A DNA stretch of 64,000 nucleotides from Przewalskia tangutica (Eukaryota; Streptophyta; Magnoliopsida; Solanales; Solanaceae): positions 8,516,980 through 8,580,979 of the forward strand of contig CM056723.1 in NCBI GenBank assembly GCA_029844215.1. Direction: 5' to 3'. The position numbers and the translations under genes are program-made. The notes under the pieces were generated by a model. It did not search any database. It saw only the letters and a program-made list of their open reading frames with translations, and was not told the DNA's origin. Within the stretch, counting starts at the first letter, position 1; every line of letters starts with the position of its first letter. Shown in pieces: positions 31,842 through 41,429 of the stretch.

Positions 31842-33353
31842 TTAATTACGATGTACAAGTTTTACAAGAAAGCCATCACTGGATGGAGACGAGTAAAGAG
31901 GTTCATAATCTTTTTTCTCCATGACCGGCACCATGTGAAACCGGCGTAAGACGGCGGCGGTAACAGTTTTCATTTGCGCCAAAGCAATCTCTTTTCCCAA
32001 ACAAATTCTTGGACCTCCATGAAATACTGGATATGTGTAGGAGTCCCTAGCCAAGAATGTCTCATGATTTTCTTCAGTTCTCTTGAGCCACCTCTCAGGG
32101 CGGAACTCCGGCCAATCGGCACCCCACAATTCCGGCGACCTCCCCATTGCATAAGTATGAAAGATAACAGTTGTCCCCATGTTCACTTTTGTACCATCAG
32201 GCAACACATCGTTTTGTGTAGCTTCCAGTCCACCAAGAGGGACTGGAGGGTAAAGTCTCATGCTTTCAAAAATTGAAGCATGGGTATAAATCATATCCCT
32301 AATATCCTTTTTCTCATCTTTGACTTCTTTGACAATCTTATCTTCCACGTTTGGGTTTCTTGAAACTGACAAGAAAACCCATTTTAAAGCTGTCAGGAGG
32401 GTCTCCACGCCCGCCAGAATGAGGTTTATGGAGGCACCGATAAGGATCTCCTCATCATCATCATCATTATTATTCATTAATAATAAGCCAGATATGAAAT
32501 CATCATTATCATTAATATTTTGATCAAGCAGTCGTCGACCAGCCTCTTTCTTCCTCCTCATTATTTGTCTAAGAAATTCTCTCATTTCGGAGATTTCAAG
32601 TCCTAGTCTCTTTTCGGATCCCATATTGAGAAATCGTTTGGCTTTCCATGTTAGAGAAAATAACCTCATCCAGCTGAGTTCTTTTGCACACTCGAAAGAG
32701 TCAGCGAATTTGGTTTGTGGGAAATTATTAGATAAGTAGGCTAAGTCGTGGCCAAGTACCATTCGAAACACGACATCGTACGTGAATCTTCGAAGGATGT
32801 CATGAAGGTCGACAACAATAGCCGTATTGGAGATGAGAAAAGGAAGGAGACGATTTGATACTTCATTCTCAGTGACTAACATGGTATATTTAAGGAATGA
32901 TCTTGAATTAACTTGGTGGCCGAACAACTGTCTAAGTTTTCTCCAACGTTGTTGGCCACCCTCTGCTAGGAAAAGGTTGTCTCGGTACAAGTCCTGATGA
33001 GTCGCACGAAAGCTGGTTGTTTTCTGGTAGATATCGAATCTCGTCTTGAGAATGTGCTGGACGTTGGCAGGGTTAGCAGTGAGGATGTGAGGGTGGCGTC
33101 GTAGAGGGAAACGGAGGAAACTGCAGCTTTTATAATTATTGTTAACAAGCAATAGCTCAGCCGTCCATTGAATCATGCGATTTCGATTTCTTAGGATTCC
33201 CACAACATGACCTAATAACGGATATGGTCTCGGAAGGATATTATCAGACTTATTACTCAAGTATGATGACCCAAAGTTAACCAAAAACAAGAGAAGCAAA
33301 GCTGCTGGTAACAAAAACACCCAATAGAAATAAAAAAGATATTCATCTGCCAT
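31842..33353 (-). CDS. Cytochrome P450, CYP94-type
   Basis: An intact single-exon ORF of 503 residues. CYP94 enzymes are ER-bound, NADPH-dependent hydroxylases of fatty acids or of jasmonoyl-isoleucine at the omega end; the substrate here is unknown. Residues 8-27 form the membrane anchor, followed by a proline hinge (LPRPYPLLG, 40-48). The C-helix has W137xxxR141, the I-helix AGVET (314-318), the K-helix E363-S-M-R366, then FRPERW (417-422) and the heme loop FHGGPRICLG with Cys451. The start ATG has A at -3 and G at +4. Length and lack of introns fit the family. The I-helix differs from the usual AG(R/K)DTT, and residues 278-302 are Asn/Asp-rich. The UGT gene lies 2.0 kb upstream on the same strand. 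The family call is firm; the subfamily is not assigned. Confidence 0.92.
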   Translation of the reverse strand: MADEYLFYFYWVFLLPAALLLLFLVNFGSSYLSNKSDNILPRPYPLLGHVVGILRNRNRMIQWTAELLLVNNNYKSCSFLRFPLRRHPHILTANPANVQHILKTRFDIYQKTTSFRATHQDLYRDNLFLAEGGQQRWRKLRQLFGHQVNSRSFLKYTMLVTENEVSNRLLPFLISNTAIVVDLHDILRRFTYDVVFRMVLGHDLAYLSNNFPQTKFADSFECAKELSWMRLFSLTWKAKRFLNMGSEKRLGLEISEMREFLRQIMRRKKEAGRRLLDQNINDNDDFISGLLLMNNNDDDDEEILIGASINLILAGVETLLTALKWVFLSVSRNPNVEDKIVKEVKDEKKDIRDMIYTHASIFESMRLYPPVPLGGLEATQNDVLPDGTKVNMGTTVIFHTYAMGRSPELWGADWPEFRPERWLKRTEENHETFLARDSYTYPVFHGGPRICLGKEIALAQMKTVTAAVLRRFHMVPVMEKKDYEPLYSSPSSDGFLVKLVHRN

Positions 33354-33449
33354 CGTTTATCAATGATGATGATGATGATCTTTAGGTTAAGAAAAAAGGA
33401 AAGTTTGGTATTGTATGTATATATTAAGCTTGTTGGAGGATTTAAGACT

Positions 33450-33461
33450 TATATATATATA
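33450..33461 (-). promoter_or_regulatory. Probable TATA box of the P450 gene
   Basis: TATATATATATA about 100 bp upstream of the start codon, leaving a 5' UTR of roughly 60-70 nt that includes a short CAT repeat (33362-33379). Confidence 0.55.
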
Positions 33462-34857
33462 CTCCTTTACGCGAGGAGAATATATTTTATAAAGAGTTAA
33501 TACTTAGGTTGAGAAAAAGGAGGTGGTTTGCATAAAATTGGGTATCATAATGTAAGATATATCTCTACAAGTGTAAGCTGTACAATTCCTTTATTGTGTC
33601 ACAAATGAATTCTTTATCGTATCTTGGAGATCTCATCATATCTTGTTAATTTGAAGTTTGAACGAGTTATTTGGAACTAGCTATAAAGGGCACCTACAAC
33701 GGCAATTCTGATGATGTAAGAGGAAGATCAGATTTTAGTTGTGAATTAATTTATAAAATGAAGATCGTGCGACTTATAATATTATGTGGCAAATTGATCA
33801 TGGATACGACACGCCTTCAGACAATTTATTTAGAAACTTAAAGAATAGTGTAGTACTATCTAAGCAAATTAAAGGAAATATGGACCAACATGAGCGATTC
33901 GATTGTCAAACGAAATTGCTAAACACGAACTGGATCGTGCTGTGCAGTTGCCTAGAGCCCCCCAAGAGTATGAGGCCCAATTAGAATCTCCAAACTTGGA
34001 TCTGAAGATAATGAAATGGAATTAAAAATAATTGCGATGAAACAGCTGGTAATACCCCAAGTAAATAGTAAAGGAGTAAATATGACCAAAGTAATTTATT
34101 TTCTTTCTCTTAGTAGGTGAAAGGGAAAATGTATAGAGATCGCTTTCACACATTACAGATTGACTTGTTCAATTTGTAATCTTTTTGCTAGGTATATATA
34201 GTTCATGCCCTCCCCTGTATCGGTTTTGCACGTTTTTTTTATGATATATAAATGGTGGGGGTCATGTCAAACCTCCCACATCAACGACAGTGTATGGTGA
34301 TGATTTAAATTAATTAATTAAATGATGAAGAGTTTAAGTTTTAAAATTTTATATCGTCATCCAAAGAATATCTACCGTTAAAATTTATATGACCTGATGG
34401 TATAAAAATTATTGTATATATTACTTAAATTCAATAGTAAAACGCGTTCTGGGATATTAAAATGGTGTTTTCCAACGCCTTCTTTAGTCTATATTGACAA
34501 ACATCTTGGCAATAATCTTAGGGATAATTTTCGCTAGACTAATAAGTCTTGTAATCGTTAAAGTTAATTGCCTTTACCTACCTTTGTATCAAACTAATGA
34601 ATAAAAGATATGTATTTTTCGTATAGATATTTCTCAATTAGCTACAACTAATTGGTAGTAATAGTTATTCTTACTTAAAATTTACTACTGTTGAGATTAA
34701 ATTATTTAATTTGGAACAAATACTATATGCGAGCAATTATTTACTCAACTAAATATTGACTTGGATTTGAAAATGGATGGACCATCCTGGCACCGACAGC
34801 TCATATTTAATCTTAATGTCATAATCTAAGCAAAAGGGCCATTAATTAGATAATAAC
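33462..34857. other. P450 upstream region
   Basis: AT-rich DNA holding module copy C (33931-34020). No gene was found. Confidence 0.5.
33931..34020 (+). repeat. Duplicated non-coding module, copy C (shortened)
   Basis: TGGATCGTGCTGTGCAGTTGCC and TTAGAATCTCC...TTGGATCTGAAGATAATG match copy A (238-640) with about 80 bp missing between them. It lies 580-670 bp upstream of the P450 start. Confidence 0.55.
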
Positions 34858-34860
34858 TTA

Positions 34861-35203
34861 GAGTGTGTTTGGTATGATGGTCAATTTTTCCATGTTTGAT
34901 TGGTCAAAATATCTTGAAAAATATTTTTCTTAAGTTCCTTAAAAATGAGGAAAACGACTTCCCTAATGAAATTAGGAAAAACAAGTCCGTAAGTGATATT
35001 CCAAGTTTATCGTCTCCTTCCCACCCACTCAAAGCCCCCAACCCCTTCATCATCTCATCCCCACCCCCATAGTATTTTGGTAGATACATATAAATACTCT
35101 GAGGATAATATTTTTTGCTTACATACCAAACACTAAGAAATAAGTAAGAAATCCACTTATTTTCCAATGAAAAATATTAATTTCCTTCGTACCAAACACA
35201 CCC
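34861..35203. mobile_element. Tourist-like MITE
   Basis: 343 bp with 14-bp TIRs GAGTGTGTTTGGTA and TACCAAACACACCC (one mismatch) and TTA on both sides (34858-34860 and 35204-35206). This is the 3-bp duplication of PIF/Harbinger elements. It sits between the P450 promoter and the 3' end of the UGT gene, about 150 bp from the UGT stop. Confidence 0.85.
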
Positions 35204-35277
35204 TTAATGATTATTAGAGTTGGGATATTGTGATTGTTTAAATCCTAGAAGACACTGACAAAAGAAAAAGAGAGAAA

Positions 35278-35283
35278 TTTATT
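35278..35283 (-). terminator. Possible poly(A) signal of the UGT gene
   Basis: AATAAA on the minus strand, about 75 bp after the stop codon. Confidence 0.45.
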
Positions 35284-35355
35284 TCAAAGGCTCGCATAGA
35301 ACGTGAAGCACACATCATATAATAATTACAACAATAATGACGTTACACTAAAAAA

Positions 35356-36894
35356 TTATCTTGTGATGTGAGTAATAAATTTATCTAACTCTCCCCTAGC
35401 AACACCACCATCCACCATGGACTCCTTGATTGCATTGCCCAAAACTTTGGCATTCCTCCTCATTTTGTCACCTTCTAATGAAGTCATTAATTTTTTGACA
35501 ACATTTTCAATAGTCATTGATGTAACTAAGTTATCTCTACTATCCCAATTCCTCACATTCAAGCCAATTCTCAACACCTCCGTTATAAGCACAGCATTTC
35601 TTGGCTGGTCAACATTCATAGGCCATGCTGCTATGGGCACTCCCATAGTAATGCTCTCCATGCACGAATTCCATCCACAGTGACTCATGAACCCACCGAT
35701 TGATATATGTGCCAAGATATCCAATTGGGGCGCCCAATCTTTAACGATAATTCCTCTTCCTTCTATTATGTTCTCAAACCCTTCCCGCAATTGAGTTTTT
35801 ACATTATTTTCTTCCGTAAATGTGTTCGCTTTGTGATCATCAGCCGTCCTTAATAACCATATGAATTTTTGTTGACTTTTGTCTAAACCAATAGCTATTT
35901 CATTGATTTGATCATGTGATAAAGAAACTGATGTTCCAAAAGATACAAGTATCACTGAATTTGGAGATTGTTTATCCAGCCACACTAAACTCCAGTGGCT
36001 TGCAATAATTGGACCCTTTTTCTCCAAATTCAACGTTGGGTTAAATGGGCCAAGAGCCCATTGCTTATCATTCCCCATGAATTTTGTAAGTAAATCAAGA
36101 AATGGACCCTCTATGACTCTGCTTGTATCATGGATATCTCCACATTTGAACTTCCCACATTCAAGTTGCTTTTTCAAAATTTCCAAGATTTCAGGGGGGT
36201 AACTACTTTCAATGGATGGAAGGTCTTTAAGAATCTTCATTTTCGTCCTAATGTCTGATGACGACAATTTCAAACTTGAGACCTTTAAATTAGCAAACAC
36301 TTTCATCAACGATTTCAAGAGCATTTCACTAATCAATGTAGGATGATTCATCTTCATGTAAGCTGGGAAAAGCTTTGTAATGACATCCCAAATGAAAGAG
36401 TAAGTATTAAAAGCGGAAGTACTATGAAAACAGTAAGCTTCCATGTTATGTACCAAACGAACATCTTGAACAGTACAAGCCATTAAGGAATCATAAATAA
36501 TGACCACCGTTCTAAACTTTGGTGACATTTCTTTTAGAAAGGTGAAAAATGGTTCTCGCAATTGTAAACATGCATTAAATAAACATGTCATAAGCTCTGT
36601 GCGAGAGATTTGAGAAGAAACATTTAGTGATGATGGCATTGGGAATTCTTGAAAATAGATATTGGTGGAATTGACATTTAGATCCCAACCGTGCACGCGA
36701 AGCTTTGCCTGCTTGATATGTTCTTCAAAACCAATATAATGTATTGGTATATTGTAGGGTGATATGAGACGAGAAAGATGGAGAAGTTGATTGAGGTGGC
36801 CTTGTACTGGAAAAGGTACCATAACTACTACAACTTGTTTTTCTATAAAATCAATTTGGTCATGGCTTTGATCTAAAGAGGCACAACTGCCCAT
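35356..36894 (-). CDS. Family-1 UDP-glycosyltransferase, zeatin O-glycosyltransferase type (UGT93-like)
   Basis: A soluble sugar transferase using a UDP-sugar; the relatives I recognise O-glycosylate zeatin, an inactivating and storage step for cytokinins, and the acceptor here is not proven. The ATG at 36892-36894 (A at -3, G at +4) gives 512 residues; the frame stays open a few codons upstream but has no earlier ATG. His33 in QGHLNQ and Asp135 in YDSLMA match the catalytic pair. The PSPG box spans 387-430 (WAPQ, H396, HCGWNS, E413, GVP, D429-Q430) and is complete at 44 residues. The remainder follows the ZOG pattern (NTSRxIEGP is DTSRVIEGP here; WALGPFNP). It is about 40-50 residues longer than the usual 460-470, mostly through an insertion at about 172-212. 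Single exon, no stops. Confidence 0.92.
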   Translation of the reverse strand: MGSCASLDQSHDQIDFIEKQVVVVMVPFPVQGHLNQLLHLSRLISPYNIPIHYIGFEEHIKQAKLRVHGWDLNVNSTNIYFQEFPMPSSLNVSSQISRTELMTCLFNACLQLREPFFTFLKEMSPKFRTVVIIYDSLMACTVQDVRLVHNMEAYCFHSTSAFNTYSFIWDVITKLFPAYMKMNHPTLISEMLLKSLMKVFANLKVSSLKLSSSDIRTKMKILKDLPSIESSYPPEILEILKKQLECGKFKCGDIHDTSRVIEGPFLDLLTKFMGNDKQWALGPFNPTLNLEKKGPIIASHWSLVWLDKQSPNSVILVSFGTSVSLSHDQINEIAIGLDKSQQKFIWLLRTADDHKANTFTEENNVKTQLREGFENIIEGRGIIVKDWAPQLDILAHISIGGFMSHCGWNSCMESITMGVPIAAWPMNVDQPRNAVLITEVLRIGLNVRNWDSRDNLVTSMTIENVVKKLMTSLEGDKMRRNAKVLGNAIKESMVDGGVARGELDKFITHITR

Positions 36895-36949
36895 TGTAAA
36901 CGTCAAGATGAAATTTTGGCTTTTGATAACCTTGAGCTATTGTCTTGAG

Positions 36950-36959
36950 TTTTATATAC
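36950..36959 (-). promoter_or_regulatory. TATA box of the UGT gene
   Basis: GTATATAAAAC on the minus strand, about 55-65 bp before the ATG, giving a short predicted leader of about 25-30 nt. The SIRE element begins only about 370 bp further upstream. Confidence 0.65.
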
Positions 36960-37317
36960 AAGAAAGAGATGTCTGTGTATTATACTATACGATCACCAAT
37001 ATTTAAGGTCATGAAAAACAAATACAAAGAACTAAGTGTCCCGTTGACGGATAGTTAGCAATTGATATTCTATCACCTTCATCAATGAAATAGTAAAATA
37101 TCCAGTTAATTGTAATTAATAAGGTATATATATCCTTCTAGACTTTATGGATTTTCTGTATTGCTAAGCTGTGAATATATGCAATTGAGGGCTATTGCGT
37201 AGCACGACCTAAAATGCAATCCCTGATACGTATCCTATTAACAACGACAAGTGATCAAATCCAGAAAGTCAATTAGACAATGGACAATGAAATCCTTTAT
37301 GAGGAGTTGATCGGATA
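36960..37317. other. UGT upstream region
   Basis: About 360 bp of apparently unique AT-rich sequence between the UGT TATA box and the SIRE insertion. Nothing else was recognised. Confidence 0.5.
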
Positions 37318-37322
37318 CCTTT

Positions 37323-37571
37323 TGATGGGTCCCGTGTATTACACTATGGATTAATTAAAAACAAACAACAAAACAGATTAAAACAGTATGCTGAAACAGT
37401 GTCGAATGTCAGGAGAAATGTCATCTGACACAAGTGGCGACACTAATATAAAACTTAAGAAAAACCTTTGAAAGAGGTTAAAATGCAGCGGAATAAATTA
37501 AAGAATACAAAGGTTTAATTTTCATAGGTTATATATTAATATAACCCATGATGGTCAATGACCAAAGGTAT

Positions 37572-37616
<45 letters not shown>

Positions 37617-38281
37617 CTTCTTTACAATGTTACAAAAAGATACAAAAAGAATAAAAACGTTAAGTCGCAGATGACTTATGCCTGAAAAATCTATCTAAAA
37701 TATAAGTGATCAACACATCATTACAATTGCTTCAATGAAAGAACAATCTAGAATCTAGGCAGCACTTATAATGTCGTACAGAATGTCGTCACAAATACAA
37801 GCAACACTTGTTGATCCAGTTTTCAATCTTAAAATCTGGAGAGCTCTCTCGATCTTTTCTCTTGTGATTTTCTGGATATATAATCCTTGAAGTGACCTCT
37901 CTATTTATAGTAGAGAGTTCCCTTGACAGACTCCTCGATCAGTTGTGTAGGTTGAGCCAAATATGGAGCACGTGGGTAATAACTTGAGGCTGAAGAATCT
38001 CCAACTGCGTGGACTGTTTCTTCCACGTCTTGTTCCTCAAGTTGTGCAACCTCTTGGACTTGGTCTTCATCGATCTTAAATCTGCTTTGAAGACTCCTTG
38101 CTAAGTCAATTTTCCATGTGACACAAAGATCATAATTTTCTGGAAAAAAAAAAAAACTGTCCGAAAAGATAAGCAAAATTGTTATCAGAATGTCAGTCCA
38201 AATGTCAAGACATTTGTTCTGATATTTTCTGAAAAATGATATGTTAAGAAAAATGTCATAACATCAATCCTAACATTAACA
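37323..38281 (-). repeat. SIRE 3' LTR
   Basis: 959 bp, TTGATGGGTC...CATTAACA on the plus strand. It contains a 40-bp AT microsatellite (37575-37614), which is shorter in the other LTR. Words built on AATGTC recur. Confidence 0.85.
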
Positions 38282-38297
38282 TTTTCTCCCTTTTTGT
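38282..38297 (-). other. SIRE polypurine tract
   Basis: AAAAAGGGAGAAAA on the minus strand, directly before the 3' LTR. Confidence 0.8.
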
Positions 38298-38582
38298 CTT
38301 TCTTCACAAAACTTAAACAACTAAGTATAGGTGATCTAACAATGACAAATTTTCACAAATGCTCCCCCTCAACCTGAAATTGGCATACAAACAATATATA
38401 CAATATCCACAGATATGCCATCTTATATAATTAATATGAATCATCATCCAAGTAAAATAAAATAGATTAGTGTCATTTACAGTCCAATTCAAAATATGAA
38501 AAATATTATCCCATCACCAAAATATTATTCAATCACTTCTGGACACTTTTCCAGTACAACCATATTTCAGCAAGCATATTCT

Positions 38583-40575
38583 TCACCGGCAATAACATCT
38601 CAGCATTAGCACATCGTCGGCAAGCAGTCTCAACAAAAGTTCGATAGAAATAGTAGATTTCAGCCTCTTTCTACCTCTTCCAACTTCACTGCCTTGCTCC
38701 CCCTGCACCAGCTTCAGGTCTTCGAAGAGAACTTCTCTTTCGCGTATCTGCTCTGCTGCTTTCTGTTTTTCCTGTCTGTCCAGCTCCATCATCATTTTGT
38801 CCAGCTCAAACTCCATCATCATCTCCCGGGAAGAAATCAAAGATAGAAAATGATCCCTGGCTTGGATCAAAGCTAGTCTCGCATTGTCAATTTCAAATAG
38901 CTGTTCATTGATTTTAGAAATTTGTCTCACAATCCAATCAGCTGTCGTTGGAGGTTGTCCTGATTCAGTGTTTTAAAAAATGTTGGGAGCATTTTTGTCG
39001 ACATTTTCTGTACTTCTGTCTTCCAGTTTTCAGGGAAGATCAATTACTCTGTTGAGGCTCTTCAGGACTGTTTTATTGACAACATACACCTCAGGTTCTT
39101 TTCTTAGCATATCTTTTCTTGGTGGTTTGAACACTTGGGATGTAAGGACTTTAAAGATCAAGGATGGGAAAGGTAGGATCAAGGTTGAGTCTTTTTCGGC
39201 TAAGTTCACAACATGTTGAAAGATTGCTTTTCCTAGATCAACTCTTAGCCCTTTTCCAATCTTATACAACAGGATTGCTTGCTCTATTGTAACAATCGAC
39301 TCGTTCATTGAGGGGAGCCAATTATATATAAGTATCTTTTGTACAATTGCAAACAATGCTGTAAGCTTTGATGTTGGAACTCTTGTGACCCATTTCCTCA
39401 ACATACCACTAGTGATATAGTTTATCACTTCATCCCTGTTGTTTATAACATCTTTCTCTTCTTTATCCTCCCATCCTTCACTCAGACCCATACACGGGTT
39501 TATTATGGCAGGTGTGAAGCTGTAAACCTTGTTATAAAGATAAATCTGTCCAAATTGCTTTGACTTGATTTTCCCCATTTTAGTTTCTAGGTTTGCATAA
39601 AACAGTCGCACAATCTCTTCAACATATGGACATTTGTTATTAACAAAGCCTAGTAGATTTTTTTGGTGAAGAAATCTATCAAGCCATATTCAGTACATGA
39701 TGCGATGTCCACAACTTTCTCAGTTTTTATTACTCTATTTTTGTACCATGACCAGTTTACAGATTTTTCTTGGGTCAGAAATTTGTCCGAGAAAGGACTT
39801 ACCTCATTCTCTGATTCTGTTACAGTTTTGTTCGATGAGGTTGGAGAACTTGACTCTTTAGTCATAGGATGTGATGTCACAGGAGATGTTGTGACATTTT
39901 TTACAACATTTGGTGTGTCTTCTGAGGATTCTTCAATCACTGGTTTTTACACTTCTTTTCTGGGCAAAATTTCTTCAATGGTGTATCATCTGAGATTTTC
40001 TTCTCTTCACTTGAATCCACAATATTAGGAACAAAGAGATTTGAGTATGATGGTGATGCTGGGGTTTCTGTAGGTAGTTCGACTGATGGAGTTCTCTCGG
40101 CAGCATCGTCAGTGGACAGATTGAGGTCTGACTTACTCCAATCACTATACTCATTTCTTGATACGGCAGAGGCAGTGGGATCGACCTTTGGTCATTTAGT
40201 AGCTGATTCAGCATTGCCGAAATCTCTTTCAAATTGTCGAGTGGACCTTCTTATTGGAAATTTCAATGTCCCTTCCCTCTTCGGCAACTCAATGACATTA
40301 GGGGTTTCATCTAGATCGATTGGGTTGTTCGTTTCTCCTGGATATGTTGTAGCGAGTGGTTCTTGAAACTCACTCACTATGATTTCTTTGCATTGAGGTG
40401 GACTTGTGCTCATGGGGGTTGGTTCTGGAATGTTGGGAGACATTTTTTGTGACATTGGAGATGTATCCATTGGTGAGAAATGTGATGAAGATGAAGGAGG
40501 ACTGAGAGTAGGGTTTTTGAGAATTTGGGAAAGTGGAGTGTATTGGGTGCTTTGAGACTTATCAAATGACTCCAT
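38583..40575 (-). pseudogene. SIRE extra ORF downstream of pol (env-like position)
   Basis: It begins MESFDKSQSTQYTPLS at 40575. An N-terminal Ser/Pro/Thr-rich region (40575-39650) leads to a folded-looking segment at 39030-39611 (RLFYANLETK, FGQIYLYNKVY, GMLRKWVTRVP, IVQKILIYNWLPS) and ends in a charged coiled coil at 38583-38930. The middle segment resembles what is annotated as the putative plant transposon protein domain, recalled from memory. SIRE elements have an extra ORF at this place, often called env-like. No signal peptide or fusion peptide is evident. One frameshift maps to a run of T at 39658-39664, and others lie near 40190 and 39000. Confidence 0.7.
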
Positions 40576-41420
40576 CGGTTTTAAAAACTGAGATGTTGAT
40601 TTCCCCCAAAAAAAAATTATTTTTTGTTTTTGTTTTTGGACGTAAAAACTTAGACTAGAAAAATTAACAAATAAAGATACATTTATACACTTGGCAAAAT
40701 AATTTGTGTTCCCTAAATTTAGAAATTTGAATTATATTCCAATACTTGTTCCTAAATTTTAGAGACAAAATGATAGACATCATGATTTTACAATTATCAA
40801 CAAAAACATTTTTTTTTTAAAAACAGCGGCACATCTACAGGGAACAAATAACTGAATTTTTAAAAATCAGTTACATACTGCATCCCAAAAATATCATAAT
40901 CTGAGAATGTCAACAATAATGTTGACAACATTTTGGACAACACATGTATCATTATTTCTTAAGAAGACATTTCTATCGGCAACAAACCAAGACGTGTTTC
41001 ATACATGATTTTGTGAGTTTAATTTTTAGACCAATGTAACATTTTCTCATTGAGTCCTGAATCTAATCACAAAATACATACAAAATCATTTTCGTGCCAA
41101 AAATACAAAAATACTTATTTAGCATTCTCATAATATCTTTTTGATTAAGCACTTTGATACTCCTATAGAATAGGAACGGTATCAACTCTCAAGGGCTTTG
41201 CCCAAAAAAAATTCTCAGTTGCCGAGACTTGAACAAAGGTTTTGCCTTATTTTTTATACTCTCTTTTTATGATAATATCATCGTAGAGAATGGTATCACA
41301 TTAAAACCATGTTCTTACTTAAAACGACACATGTGTGAACAAAAATCAGCCATTACAATATACTAAAAATCAGATTCTGATATTACAAGGGTAAATGTCA
41401 CCTGAAATGTTAGTGATATT
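40576..41420 (-). other. Non-coding spacer between SIRE pol and extra ORF
   Basis: About 850 bp, AT-rich, without ORFs. SIRE elements often have a spacer here, and it may hold signals for expressing the 3' ORF. Confidence 0.5.
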
Positions 41421-41429
41421 TCAGACGAC

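Noticed and set aside
31974..32523. Plus-strand ORFs over the P450
   Set aside because: Shadows of the minus-strand P450 reading frame.
34904..35167. 87-residue minus-strand ORF between the genes
   Set aside because: Lies wholly inside the Tourist-like MITE; no coding signature.
35417..35683. 88-residue plus-strand ORF across the UGT gene
   Set aside because: Antisense shadow of the UGT C-terminus; no domain of its own.
36892..36906. Longer UGT start giving 516 residues
   Set aside because: The extra codons begin with TTG, not ATG. The first ATG, at 36892-36894, has a good plant context and sits correctly relative to the TATA box.
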